From positions 7,114,001-7,178,000 of the forward strand of contig NZ_CP108568.1 in the NCBI RefSeq assembly GCF_036010485.1: 64,000 nucleotides of DNA. The letters run 5' to 3'. The position numbers and the translations under genes are program-made. This stretch comes from Streptomyces sp. NBC_01198 (GTDB lineage Bacteria; Actinomycetota; Actinomycetes; Streptomycetales; Streptomycetaceae). This document shows, one piece after another, positions 8,497 to 17,742 of this stretch; the first letter of the stretch is position 1, and the number at the start of each line of letters is the position of its first letter. Under the pieces are notes generated by a model that had not been told where the DNA came from, searched no databases, and saw only the letters and a list, made by a program, of their open reading frames with translations.

Positions 8497-10278
8497 TCAG
8501 CCGTGCCAGGACCGCCACAGGGCCGCGTAGGCGCCGTCGGCGGCGACCAGCTGGTGGTGGCTGCCCAGTTCGCTGATCCGGCCCTCCTCGACCACGGCGA
8601 TCACATCGGCGTCGTGTGCGGTGTGCAGCCGGTGCGCGATGGCGACGACCGTACGCCCGTCGAGGACCCGGGACAGCGAGCGCTCCAGATGCCGGGCCGC
8701 CCGCGGGTCGAGCAGCGAGGTGGCCTCGTCCAGCACCAGGGTGTGCGGGTCGGCGAGCACAAGCCGGGCCAGCGCGAGCTGCTGGGCCTGCGCGGGGGTG
8801 AGCACGGCGCCGCCGGAGCCGACCTCGGTGTCCAGGCCGTCGGAAAGGGCCCGCGCCCAGTCGTCGGCGTCCACCGCGGCCAGCGCCTCCCACAGCTCGT
8901 CGTCCACCGCGGCCGCCCTGGCGAGCTGGAGGTTGTCGCGGAGCGTGCCGACGAAGACGTGGTGCTCCTGGTTGACCAGGGCCACATGCTCGCGGACCCG
9001 TTCGGCGGGCAGCTTTGACAGCTCCGCGCCGCCGAGGGTGACCTCGCCGGTCCGGGGTGCGTAGATCCCGGCCAGCAGCCTGCCGAGCGTCGACTTGCCC
9101 GCGCCCGACGGGCCGACCAGCGCCAGCCGGGTGCCGGGCGGCACGTTCAGGGTGATGCCGTGCAGCACGTCGCCGCCCTGGTGGTAGCCGAAACGCACCT
9201 CGTCGGCGGCGACCTCCCGGCCCTGCGGCGAGATCCGCTCGTCCCCCGCCGACTCCGCCACCTCGCGCACCCCGACCAGCCGGGCCAGCGAGACCTGGGC
9301 GACCTGCAGCTCGTCGTACCAGCGCAGGATGAGGTTGACCGGGTCGACCAGCATCTGGGCGTAGAGCGCGCCGGTGGTCAGCTCGCCGGCCGTCACCCAG
9401 CCGTGCAGGGCGAAGACGCCACCGATCATCAGCACCGAGGTCAGGATCAGCGTGTGGGTCGCGTTGATCACCGGGAAGAGGACGGTGCGCAGCCACATCG
9501 TGTAGCGCTCCCAGGCCACCCACTGGCCGATCCGCCGCCGCGACAGCTCCTGCCTGCGGTCGCCCAGCCCGTGCGCCTCGATGGTGCGGCCGGCGTCGAC
9601 GGACTCGGCGAGCACCGCGGCGACGGCCGCGTAGCCGGCCGCCTCCGAGCGGTAGGCCTGCGGGGCGCGGCGGAAGTACCAGCGGACACCGACCAGCAGC
9701 AGCGGCAGGGCGACCAGCACCGCCAGCGCCAGCGGCGGCGAGGTGACGGCGAGCGCGCCGATCAGCAGCCCCGCCCAGACCACGGCGATGGCCAGTTCGG
9801 GGACGGCCTCGCGCATCGCGTTGGCCAGCCGGTCGATGTCGGTGGTGATCCGGGAGAGCAGGTCGCCGGTGCCCGCGCGCTCCAGCACGCCGGGCGGCAG
9901 CGACACCGATCTGACCAGGAAGTCCTCCCGCAGGTCCGCCAGCATCAGCTCACCGAGCACCGCCCCGCGCAACCGGACCAGCCGGACGAAATACGCCTGC
10001 ACCGCCAGCGCGGCCAGGAAGAAGGCCACCGCCCGGCCCAGATGCACGTCCCGCCGGCCCTCGGAGAGGTCCTGCACCAGCCCGCCGAGCAGGTAGGGAC
10101 CGACCATCGAGGCCAGCACGGCCACCGTGTTCACCCCCACCAGCAGGGCGAAGGAGCCGCGGTGCCGCCTGGCCAGCTCACGGACGTAGGCGCGCACCGT
10201 CGCCGGCGAGCCCACCGGCAGGGTGGTGCTCCGCTGCGGCGCGTCCGGGTCGTGGTCGGGCGGTGACACGCCGATCAT
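8497..10278 (-). CDS. ABC exporter, half-transporter with intact Walker A
   Basis: A 593-residue fusion of a six-helix ABC transmembrane domain (residues about 45-330) and an ATPase domain. Walker A is GPSGAGKST and Walker B is TLVLDEATSLLD, but the signature motif is LTPAQAQQLA rather than LSGGQ. The ATG at 10278 follows GGAGGAGACCGC and overlaps the stop of the upstream gene (ATGA), so the two are co-translated. The neighbour is its complement: it has a good signature but a degenerate Walker A. Together they should form a heterodimeric exporter with one active ATP site. Substrate unknown. Confidence 0.9.
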   Translation of the reverse strand: MIGVSPPDHDPDAPQRSTTLPVGSPATVRAYVRELARRHRGSFALLVGVNTVAVLASMVGPYLLGGLVQDLSEGRRDVHLGRAVAFFLAALAVQAYFVRLVRLRGAVLGELMLADLREDFLVRSVSLPPGVLERAGTGDLLSRITTDIDRLANAMREAVPELAIAVVWAGLLIGALAVTSPPLALAVLVALPLLLVGVRWYFRRAPQAYRSEAAGYAAVAAVLAESVDAGRTIEAHGLGDRRQELSRRRIGQWVAWERYTMWLRTVLFPVINATHTLILTSVLMIGGVFALHGWVTAGELTTGALYAQMLVDPVNLILRWYDELQVAQVSLARLVGVREVAESAGDERISPQGREVAADEVRFGYHQGGDVLHGITLNVPPGTRLALVGPSGAGKSTLGRLLAGIYAPRTGEVTLGGAELSKLPAERVREHVALVNQEHHVFVGTLRDNLQLARAAAVDDELWEALAAVDADDWARALSDGLDTEVGSGGAVLTPAQAQQLALARLVLADPHTLVLDEATSLLDPRAARHLERSLSRVLDGRTVVAIAHRLHTAHDADVIAVVEEGRISELGSHHQLVAADGAYAALWRSWHG

Positions 10279-12122
10279 GCGGTCTCCTCCATCGTGGCGG
10301 TGGGGCGCGCGGCGCCGGCGGGCGCCGGGACCAGCCCCGGCTGCGGATCGGTCTCCCGGGTGACGACGGCGCGGTAGCGCGGGTAGGTGCGCAGCAGTTC
10401 GTGGTGGTCGCCCGCGGCGGCCACGGCGCCGTCGTCGACGAAGACCACCCGGTCGGCACAGTCGAGCACCAGCGGGCTCGAGGTGAGCACGACGGTGGTC
10501 CGACCGGTCCTGACCGCGCCGAGGGCGCGGGCGATCCGGGCCTCGGTGTGGGCGTCGACCGCCGACGTCGGCTCGTCGAGCACCAGCACCTCCGGGTCGG
10601 CGACCAGCGAGCGGGCCAGCGCCAGGCGCTGCCGCTGACCGCCGGACAGCGACCGGCCGCGCTCGGTGATCCGCGCGCCCATCGGATCCGCCGGGCCGGC
10701 GCCGTCGCCCGGGTCGACCATCGACTGGACCAGCGCGTCCAGCACGTCGCCGCACTGGGCGGCGGCGAGCGCGGCGCCGGGCTCCACGCGACCGGAGGAC
10801 GGCACCGCGAGCAGCTCGGCGAGCGTGCCGGAGAGCAGCACCGGGTCCTTGTCCTGGACCAGCACGGCCTTCCTGGCCGCGGGCAGCGGCATCGCGTCAA
10901 GCGGCTGACCGCCGAGGGTCGCCGACGGCTCGGTGCCGGCGCCTGAAGGGCTGTGGCCGCCCAGCCGGTCCGCCAGCCGCCCGGCGGCGTCCGGGTCGCC
11001 GCAGACGACCGCGGTCAGCAGCCCGGGCGCGGCGCGCAGGCCGGTCAGCGGATCGTGCAACTCCCCGGCCGGCTCGCGCAGGACGCCGCCGTGCTCCGCC
11101 GCGGACGGCACCGCGCCCTCGTGTCCCCGCCGCAGCGACAGCACCCGGGCCGCACGGTTGGCCGAGGGCCGCGAGAAGGACCACGCCATGGCGATCTCCT
11201 CGAAGTTCCGCAGCGGCATCATCAGGAAGGCCACGGAGCCGTAGACGGTGATCAGTTCGCCCACCGAGATCCGCCCGTCCAGCGCGAGCCCGGCGCCGTA
11301 CCAGGCGACGGCCACCAGCAGCAGCCCCGGCAGGAGCACCTGCACCGCGCTGATCAGCGCCCACATGCGGGCGCTGTGCACCGCGGCGGCGCGTACCTGC
11401 TGCGAGGCGCGGCGGTACCGGTCGAGGAAGAGGTCCTCGCCGCCGATGCCGCGCAGCACCCGCAGCCCCGCGACCGTGTCGGAGGCCAACTCCGTGGCCT
11501 TGCCCGCCTTCTCCCGCTGGAGGTCGGCGCGCCGGGTCGCGGCGGGCAGCAGCGGCAGCACCGCCAGGGCGAGCACCGGCACGGACGCGGCCACGATGAC
11601 ACCGAGCGCGGGCTGGTAGAACACCAGGGCGACGGCTACCCCGACGGTGGCGAGCAGGGCCGAGGTGAAGCGGGCCAGTGCCTCGACGAACCAGCCGATC
11701 TTCTCCACGTCGCCGGTGCTGACGGCCACCACCTCGCCCGCCGCCACCCGCCGGGTGAGCACCGCCCCCAGCTCGACGGTCTTGCCGGCCAGCAGCTGCT
11801 GGACGCGGGCGGCGGCGCTGATCCAGTTGGTCACGGCCGTGCGGTGCAGCATCGTGTCGCCGAGCGCGGTGAGCAGCCCCAGCAGCAGCATCAGAGCGCC
11901 GGCCAGGCCCAGCCGTGCGCCCGAGCGGTCGACCACCGCCTGGACGGCGATGCCCACGGCGGCGGGGAAGGACGCGACCGCGGCCATGTGCAGGGTGCCC
12001 CAGGCCGCGGCGAGCACCTGGCCGCGCCACTGCCGTACCTCCAGCCAGAGCAGCAGGCGGAAGCCCGACCGGGCGTCGGGGACACCGGGGTCGGACAGCG
12101 GGAGATCGCGGAGGGACGTCAT
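10275..12122 (-). CDS. ABC exporter, half-transporter with degenerate Walker A
   Basis: A 615-residue partner of the downstream gene. The membrane domain spans roughly residues 30-330. In the nucleotide-binding domain the signature LSGGQRQRLALA and Walker B VLVLDEPTSAVDA are intact. The Walker A position reads VVCGDPDAAGRLADRL and lacks the GxxGxGKS lysine. The active composite site of the heterodimer must therefore use Walker A from the partner and LSGGQ from this subunit. ATG 12122 is chosen because upstream in-frame sequence is not conserved. It is divergent from the amylase gene. Confidence 0.9.
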   Translation of the reverse strand: MTSLRDLPLSDPGVPDARSGFRLLLWLEVRQWRGQVLAAAWGTLHMAAVASFPAAVGIAVQAVVDRSGARLGLAGALMLLLGLLTALGDTMLHRTAVTNWISAAARVQQLLAGKTVELGAVLTRRVAAGEVVAVSTGDVEKIGWFVEALARFTSALLATVGVAVALVFYQPALGVIVAASVPVLALAVLPLLPAATRRADLQREKAGKATELASDTVAGLRVLRGIGGEDLFLDRYRRASQQVRAAAVHSARMWALISAVQVLLPGLLLVAVAWYGAGLALDGRISVGELITVYGSVAFLMMPLRNFEEIAMAWSFSRPSANRAARVLSLRRGHEGAVPSAAEHGGVLREPAGELHDPLTGLRAAPGLLTAVVCGDPDAAGRLADRLGGHSPSGAGTEPSATLGGQPLDAMPLPAARKAVLVQDKDPVLLSGTLAELLAVPSSGRVEPGAALAAAQCGDVLDALVQSMVDPGDGAGPADPMGARITERGRSLSGGQRQRLALARSLVADPEVLVLDEPTSAVDAHTEARIARALGAVRTGRTTVVLTSSPLVLDCADRVVFVDDGAVAAAGDHHELLRTYPRYRAVVTRETDPQPGLVPAPAGAARPTATMEETA

Positions 12123-12479
12123 GGTGTCCTGGGCTCGGAGCGGGGCTTGCGGGAGCGGGCGGCCTGCCGGGCGGATGGGGAGAAACCGCGCGAAGTGCCG
12201 TCCTGAACCGTGCAACCTTCGCGAAATTCCCCGCGCCCGGTCAACCGGTTTTCGCTGTCGTTGCGCTGTCCTCTCCCTGTCGCCCGGCGCGGCGGCAACA
12301 CCTTGCAGTAAGCCGACGAAAGTTCTTCCGCCAGCGTCTTGACGTGTACGCACCGGCGGCGGGAAGCTCCTGGGCGGAACCCGAGGGACCGGTGTTCCGG
12401 TAACTCCCCCCACCCGGCGGCCAGGCGCGTGGCTGCCTTCGCAGGGCACCGGTGTGCCCGCCCACCGAAGGAGCCGCCC
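12123..12479. other. divergent promoter region between ABC operon and amylase
   Basis: No gene is seen in these 357 bp. The stretch separates the minus-strand ABC operon from the plus-strand amylase and must hold both promoters. It contains one CTTGCAG element at 12302-12308 (listed separately) and a TTGACG at about 12340, but no convincing -10 at standard spacing. Confidence 0.5.
12302..12308 (+). promoter_or_regulatory. CTTGCAG element upstream of amylase
   Basis: CTTGCAG is the repeated heptamer found in promoters of Streptomyces amylase and chitinase-type genes and bound by LacI-family maltose regulators. One clear copy is seen 172 bp before the amylase start; a second perfect copy is not obvious. 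Maltose or glucose control is therefore an inference. Confidence 0.35.
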
Positions 12480-14216
12480 ATGAGATCCCGCGTACTCAAC
12501 GGTTCGCTCGCCGTGGCCGTCGTCGCGGCGGCAGGCCTTTTCGCCGTCACCGTCCAGCAGGCGCAGGCCACCCCGCCCGGCAGCAAGGACGTCACCGCGA
12601 CGCTCTTCCAATGGCGCTACGACTCGGTCGCCAAGGCCTGCACCGACCAGCTCGGCCCGGCCGGCTACGGCTACGTCGAGGTCTCGCCCGCGACCGAGAA
12701 CATCCAGGGCGACCAGTGGTGGACCTCCTACCAGCCGGTGAGCTACAAGCTGCAGAACCGGCTCGGCAGCGAGTCGTCGTTCGCGAGCATGGTGAGCACC
12801 TGCCATGCCGCCGGCGTGAAGGTCGTCGCCGACGCGGTGATCAACCACATGTCGGCGGGCTCCGGCACCGGCACCGGCGGGACGAACTACAGCAAGTACA
12901 ACTACCCCGGCTACTACCAGGACCAGGACTTCCACACCTGCCGGACGAACATCTCCAACTACCAGGACCGTGCCAACGTCCAGAACTGCGAACTGGTCGG
13001 CCTGGCCGACCTCGACACCGGCAGCGACTACGTCCGCAGCACCATCGCCGGGTATCTGAACCACCTGATCTCGCTCGGCGTCGACGGCTTCCGGGTCGAC
13101 GCCGCCAAGCACATGGCGGAGACCGATCTCGCCGCGATCAAGTCCAAGCTCAGCAACCCCGCCGTCTACTGGGCGCAGGAGGCGATCTACGGCGCGGGGG
13201 AGGCCGTGCAGCCGAGCGAGTACGTCAACACCGGTGACGTGGACGCCTTCCAGGGCGCCTTCGACCTCAAGCGGATCTTCAACGGGCAGCAGCTGGCGTC
13301 ACTGAAGACCTGGGGCGCGTCCTGGGGCGCGGGCTACGTCGCCTCCGACAAGGCCCGCACCTTCGTCGACAACTGGGACACCGAGCGCAACGGCTCGACC
13401 CTCAGCTACAAGGACAACGCCACCTACACCCTGGCCAACGTGTACCTGCTGGCCTGGCCCTACGGCTCGCCGAACGTGTTCTCCGGCTACGAGTTCTCCA
13501 ACAACGACGCGGGCCCGCCGAACGGCGGCACGGTCAACGCCTGCTACAGCGACGGCTGGAAGTGCCAGCACGCGTGGCCGCAGGTCTCCGGCATGGTCGG
13601 CTTCCGCAACGCCGTCGCCGGCACCGCGGTGACCAACTGGTGGGACGACGGCAGCAACGCCATCGCCTTCGGCCGCGGCAGCAAGGGCTTCGTCGCGATC
13701 AACCACGAGGGCGGCGCCCTTGCCCGGACCTTCAGCACCTCGCTGCCCGCCGGGACCTACTGCGACGTCCAGCACGGCGGCGCCACCTACACTGTCGGCT
13801 CCGACGGCAGGTTCACCGCCACCGTCGGCGCCAACGACGCGGTCGCCCTCTACGCCGGAGGACCGTGCGGCACCGCCGGCGGCACCACCGGGGCGACGAC
13901 GGGCGGCGGCACCACGGACCCCGCGGCAGGAGCGTCCTTCGCGGTGAACGCCACCACCGTCTTCGGCCAGAACATCTACGTGGTCGGCGACAACTCCACC
14001 CTCGGCAACTGGAACACCGGCAGCGCCCTGCTGCTGTCCTCGGCGAGCTACCCGGTGTGGAAGCTGGACGTCCGGATGCCCGCGGGCACGTCCTTCCAGT
14101 ACAAGTACATCAGGAAGGACGGCAGCGGGAACGTGACCTGGGAGACCGGCGCCAACCGGACCGCCACCGTCCCGGCCGGCGGCAGGGCCGTACTGAACGA
14201 CACCTGGCGCAACTGA
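12480..14216 (+). CDS. secreted alpha-amylase (GH13) with starch-binding domain (CBM20)
   Basis: A 578-residue extracellular enzyme that hydrolyses internal alpha-1,4 bonds of starch. The signal peptide has a basic start (MRSRVLNG), a hydrophobic core and a likely cleavage after AQA at residue 30. GH13 landmarks are ADAVINHM (region I), [12 protein letters not shown] with the nucleophile Asp (region II), YWAQEAI with the acid/base Glu (region III), and [11 protein letters not shown] (region IV). Region IV has Trp where most GH13 enzymes have His. A Gly/Thr linker near residues 465-480 leads to a CBM20 domain of about 95 residues ([19 protein letters not shown]). Confidence 0.95.
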   Translation: MRSRVLNGSLAVAVVAAAGLFAVTVQQAQATPPGSKDVTATLFQWRYDSVAKACTDQLGPAGYGYVEVSPATENIQGDQWWTSYQPVSYKLQNRLGSESSFASMVSTCHAAGVKVVADAVINHMSAGSGTGTGGTNYSKYNYPGYYQDQDFHTCRTNISNYQDRANVQNCELVGLADLDTGSDYVRSTIAGYLNHLISLGVDGFRVDAAKHMAETDLAAIKSKLSNPAVYWAQEAIYGAGEAVQPSEYVNTGDVDAFQGAFDLKRIFNGQQLASLKTWGASWGAGYVASDKARTFVDNWDTERNGSTLSYKDNATYTLANVYLLAWPYGSPNVFSGYEFSNNDAGPPNGGTVNACYSDGWKCQHAWPQVSGMVGFRNAVAGTAVTNWWDDGSNAIAFGRGSKGFVAINHEGGALARTFSTSLPAGTYCDVQHGGATYTVGSDGRFTATVGANDAVALYAGGPCGTAGGTTGATTGGGTTDPAAGASFAVNATTVFGQNIYVVGDNSTLGNWNTGSALLLSSASYPVWKLDVRMPAGTSFQYKYIRKDGSGNVTWETGANRTATVPAGGRAVLNDTWRN

Positions 14217-14315
14217 CCGCCGGCGCAGCCCCGTACCGCCGATTCACCCCTCTGCGGCAGGACCCGGCACACTGTGGTCTTCCACCGATCTTGACCACAG
14301 AGGGGACCCCCACCC

Positions 14316-14756
14316 ATGAAGGGCTTCCGCACCTTCCTGCTCCGCGGCAACGTCGTCGATCTCGCGGTCGGCATCGTCATCGGCGCCGCCTTCACCGCCC
14401 TGGTGAACGGCTTCGTCAAGGCGTTCCTGACCCCGATCGTCGGCATCATCAGCGGCGCCACCGGCAACTTCAGTGCCAGGACCTTCCACGCCTCGGGAGT
14501 CACCTTCCCCTACGGCATCTTCATCGACGCGACGATCAGCTTCGTGATCGTCGCGGCGGTGATCTACTTCCTGGTCATGCTGCCGATGAACCGGATGCAG
14601 GAGAGGTTCTTCCCGAAGGCCACGGGCGCGCCGATGCGCGAGTGCCCGGAGTGCCTGACGGCGATACCGGCGGCGGCCAAGCGATGCAGCGCCTGCACCG
14701 CACCGGTGCCGCCGACGGTGGCCCCCCAGGGCGGCCCCGCGGACGTCGCGCGGTAG
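14316..14756 (+). CDS. mscL: large-conductance mechanosensitive channel MscL
   Basis: A 146-residue inner-membrane channel that opens under high membrane tension to release solutes on osmotic downshock. The N-terminus MKGFRTFLLRGNVVDLAVGI is the typical MscL S1 helix and first membrane segment, and the second segment is ISFVIVAAVIYFLVML. Beyond the usual C-terminal helix there is a small zinc-ribbon-like tail, CPEC...CSAC, at residues about 110-130. ATG 14316 is preceded by a GAGGGGA stretch. It stands alone. Confidence 0.95.
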   Translation: MKGFRTFLLRGNVVDLAVGIVIGAAFTALVNGFVKAFLTPIVGIISGATGNFSARTFHASGVTFPYGIFIDATISFVIVAAVIYFLVMLPMNRMQERFFPKATGAPMRECPECLTAIPAAAKRCSACTAPVPPTVAPQGGPADVAR

Positions 14757-14844
14757 CAGCCGGCCGATCAGCGGCAGGACAGGGCCCGGGGCGCGACGCC
14801 CCGGGCCCCGTCCTTTCCTCCTGCGGCGAGCGTCCGGCGCCGCC

Positions 14845-15342
14845 TCAGCAGCGGCGCCGCTCGGCCCCCTCGTCCGGGTCGAGCGCGGCCAGCAGTTCGG
14901 TCAGCGCGGCCCGGCTGCCGTCGTCCAGCGGCGCCAGGATCTCGGCGGCCGCCGTGCGCCTGGCGCTCCGCAGGTCGTCCAGTGCCCGGCGGCCGCCGTC
15001 GCACAGCTCGATCCTGATCACCCGGCGGCTGTGCGGATCGGGCACCCGGCGCAGCAGTTCCTGCTCCTCCAGCGCGTCCACCAGCGTGGTCACCGCCCGC
15101 GGCACCACGTCCAGACGCTGGGCGAGATCCGCCATCCGCGGCGGCTCGTCGCAGTGCGCGAGCGTCCGCAGCAGCCTGGCCTGCGCGGGCGTGATGCCCA
15201 GCGGTTCGAGCAGCCGGCGCTGGGCGCGGTGCAGCCGCCTGCTCAGCCGCAGCAGCTGGTCGGCGAGCCGCCCGGTGACCTCGTCCGCTGTCGCGGGCGC
15301 CGGGCCTGCCGCCTGCGCGGTCTCGGTGGTGCGGGTGTCCAT
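14845..15342 (-). CDS. MarR-family transcriptional regulator
   Basis: A 165-residue winged-helix regulator. The recognition region reads PPRMADLAQRLDVVPRAVTTLVDALEEQ, followed by the wing RRVPDPHSRRVIRIEL, as in MarR proteins. It is divergent from an ABC exporter 113 bp away, with a palindrome between them, so it probably represses that exporter and itself. The inducer is unknown. Confidence 0.92.
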   Translation of the reverse strand: MDTRTTETAQAAGPAPATADEVTGRLADQLLRLSRRLHRAQRRLLEPLGITPAQARLLRTLAHCDEPPRMADLAQRLDVVPRAVTTLVDALEEQELLRRVPDPHSRRVIRIELCDGGRRALDDLRSARRTAAAEILAPLDDGSRAALTELLAALDPDEGAERRRC

Positions 15343-15378
15343 GGAATACAGCCTAGCAGGACGTAGTTCATTGTGAGC

Positions 15379-15397
15379 GTAGGTAACAATGACCTAC
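15379..15397. promoter_or_regulatory. 19-bp palindrome, likely MarR operator
   Basis: GTAGGT-AACAATG-ACCTAC is a perfect 6-bp inverted repeat with a 7-bp spacer. It lies in the divergent region between the MarR gene and the ABC exporter. A second overlapping dyad, TCATTGT...ACAATGA, covers 15368-15392. Size, symmetry and position fit a MarR dimer site. Confidence 0.6.
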
Positions 15398-15454
15398 ACT
15401 CTTCGTCGGGGACTCGCGTACCCCCGACCACGCCGTCACATCCCGAGGAGTCCT

Positions 15455-17269
15455 TTGCGCCCCGAAAACGATCTCGCGTCCCGGTGGACCCCACCGCAGA
15501 AGAAACCCGCCGCGCCCACCGACGTCCGCCGCATCGTGCGGCTGTTCCGGCCCTACCGCGGCCGGCTGGCCGTCGTCGGCGTCCTGGTCGCCCTGTCCTC
15601 GCTGGTCTCCGTCGCCTCGCCGTTCCTGCTGCGGGCGATCCTGGACACCGCGATCCCGCAGGGCCGCACCGGCCTGCTGAGCCTGCTGGCGCTCGGCATG
15701 ATCGCCACCGCCGTCGCCACCGGGGTCTTCGGCGTCCTGCAGACCCTGATCTCCACCACCGTCGGCCAGCGCGTCATGCACGATCTGCGGACCGCCGTCT
15801 ACGAGCGGCTGCAGCGCATGTCGCTGGCCTTCTTCACCCGCACCCGCACCGGCGAGGTGCAGTCCAGGATCGCCAACGACATCGGCGGCATGCAGGCCAC
15901 CGTTACCTCCACCGCGACGTCGCTGGTCTCCAACGCCACTGCCGTGATCGCCTCTGTCGTGGCGATGGCGGCCCTGGACTGGCGGCTGACCATCGTCTCC
16001 CTGCTGCTGCTCCCGCTCTTCGTCTGGATCGCCCGCCGGGTCGGCCGCGAGCGCAAGAAGATCGCCACCGAGCGGCAGAAGCAGATGGCCTCGATGTCCG
16101 CCATCGTCACCGAGTCGCTGTCGGTCAGCGGCATCCTGCTCGGCCGCACCATGGGCCGGGCCGACTCGCTCACCCGTGACTTCTCCACCGAGTCCGAGCG
16201 CCTGGTCGACCTCGAAGTGCGCTCCAACATGCAGGGCCGCTGGCGGATGGCCGTCATCGGCATCGTCATGTCGGCGATGCCCGCCCTGCTGTACTGGGCG
16301 GCCGGACTGACCACCGGCCACGGCGGTCCCGCCATCTCCATCGGCACCCTGGTCGCCTTCGTCTCGCTCCAGCAGGGCCTCTTCCGGCCCACCGTCTCGC
16401 TGCTGGCCACCGGCGTGCAGATGCAGACGTCGCTGGCGCTCTTCCAGCGCATCTTCGAATACCTCGACCTCCCGCTCGACATCACCGAGCGCCCCGGCGC
16501 GCGGAGCCTGGGGACGGTACGCGGCGACGTCGCCTTCGATGGCGTGGACTTCGCCTACGACCCCGAGTCCGGCGCCCCGACCCTGCGCGGCATCGACGTG
16601 ACCGTGCCCGCCGGCGGCAGCCTGGCCGTCGTCGGCGCGACGGGTTCCGGCAAGAGCACCCTGAGCTATCTGGTGCCGCGGCTCTACGACGTGACGGCCG
16701 GCCGGGTCACCATCGACGGCATCGACGTCCGCGATCTGACCTTCGACACGCTGGCCGCCGCGGTGGGCGTGGTCTCCCAGGAGACCTACCTCTTCCACGC
16801 CTCGGTCGCGGAGAACCTGCGCTTCGCCAAGCCGGACGCGACCGACGAGGAGATCCACGCCGCCGCCAGGGCCGCGCAGATCCACGACCACATCACCGGC
16901 CTGCCCGACGGCTACGACACGCTGGTCGGCGAGCGCGGCTACCGCTTCTCCGGCGGCGAGAAGCAGCGGCTGGCCATCGCCCGCACGATCCTGCGGAACC
17001 CGCCGGTGCTCATCCTCGACGAGGCCACCAGCGCCCTGGACACCAGGACCGAGCAGGCCGTCCAGGACGCCATCGACACCCTGTCGGCCGGGCGCACCAC
17101 CCTCACCATCGCCCACCGGCTGTCCACCGTCCGCGACGCCGACCAGATCGTGGTGCTGGACGCCGGGCGGATCGTCGAACGCGGCACGCACGACGAACTC
17201 CTCGCGGCGGGCGGCCGCTACGCCGCTCTGGTGCGACGCGACACGCAACTGGCCACCAGCGCGCCCTGA
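15455..17269 (+). CDS. ABC exporter, full-length half-transporter (multidrug type)
   Basis: I choose TTG 15455, 4 nt after GAGGAG; the in-frame ATG at 15389 lies inside the putative MarR operator and lacks a ribosome binding site. The protein is 604 residues. The membrane domain spans about residues 40-310 with the coupling segment LAFFTRTRTGEVQSRI. The ATPase has Walker A GATGSGKST, signature FSGGEKQRLAIA and Walker B VLILDEATSALD, all intact, so it can work as a homodimer. Control by the divergent MarR protein suggests a drug or metabolite efflux pump. Confidence 0.92.
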   Translation: MRPENDLASRWTPPQKKPAAPTDVRRIVRLFRPYRGRLAVVGVLVALSSLVSVASPFLLRAILDTAIPQGRTGLLSLLALGMIATAVATGVFGVLQTLISTTVGQRVMHDLRTAVYERLQRMSLAFFTRTRTGEVQSRIANDIGGMQATVTSTATSLVSNATAVIASVVAMAALDWRLTIVSLLLLPLFVWIARRVGRERKKIATERQKQMASMSAIVTESLSVSGILLGRTMGRADSLTRDFSTESERLVDLEVRSNMQGRWRMAVIGIVMSAMPALLYWAAGLTTGHGGPAISIGTLVAFVSLQQGLFRPTVSLLATGVQMQTSLALFQRIFEYLDLPLDITERPGARSLGTVRGDVAFDGVDFAYDPESGAPTLRGIDVTVPAGGSLAVVGATGSGKSTLSYLVPRLYDVTAGRVTIDGIDVRDLTFDTLAAAVGVVSQETYLFHASVAENLRFAKPDATDEEIHAAARAAQIHDHITGLPDGYDTLVGERGYRFSGGEKQRLAIARTILRNPPVLILDEATSALDTRTEQAVQDAIDTLSAGRTTLTIAHRLSTVRDADQIVVLDAGRIVERGTHDELLAAGGRYAALVRRDTQLATSAP

Positions 17270-17361
17270 GCCGGGCGTCCGCACCCTTGCGGGCCCGACA
17301 TTACCGGAGAGTAGGGTGTGGCTCCGGCGGGACGTACCCGCCGGTCAGGAGGTACGCCCCG

Positions 17362-17742
17362 GTGCCCGCACGTTCCGCCCAGCTGCTCGCCGGCCTGCTC
17401 GCCGGCGCGGCCGTCACCCACTTCGCCCGGCCCGAGCCCTACGACGCCCTGGTGCCGTCCGCGCTGCCCGGCAGCGCCCGCACCTGGACGCAGGCCAGCG
17501 GAGCGGTGGAGGCCGTGCTCGCCGCGGCCGTCGCCCTGCCCGCGACCCGCCGCACGGGCGCCCTGCTCACCGCGGGCTTCTTCGTCGCCGTCTTCCCGGC
17601 CAACGTCAAGATGGCCTACGACTGGCGCCACCGGCGCACCCCCTACCGGGCCGCCGCCTACGCCCGGCTGCCGGTCCAGGTGCCGCTGGTGCTCTGGGCG
17701 CTGAAGGTCAGCCGCTCGGCGGGGGTGACGTCACCAGGATGA
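17362..17742 (+). CDS. DoxX-like small membrane protein
   Basis: GTG 17362 follows AGGAGG with 9 nt spacing. The 126-residue product has four hydrophobic stretches (SAQLLAGLLAGAAVTHF, AVEAVLAAAVALPA, GALLTAGFFVAVFPANVKM, and PVQVPLVLWALKV). The FPANVKMAYD segment is typical of DoxX-family proteins. No substrate is known. Its 3' end overlaps that of lutC on the other strand by 35 bp. Confidence 0.8.
   Translation: MPARSAQLLAGLLAGAAVTHFARPEPYDALVPSALPGSARTWTQASGAVEAVLAAAVALPATRRTGALLTAGFFVAVFPANVKMAYDWRHRRTPYRAAAYARLPVQVPLVLWALKVSRSAGVTSPG

Noticed and set aside
15368-17284. A 638-codon minus-strand frame over the ABC exporter
   Set aside because: Antisense artefact: Gly/Asp/His-rich and without domains; the plus strand has intact ABC motifs.
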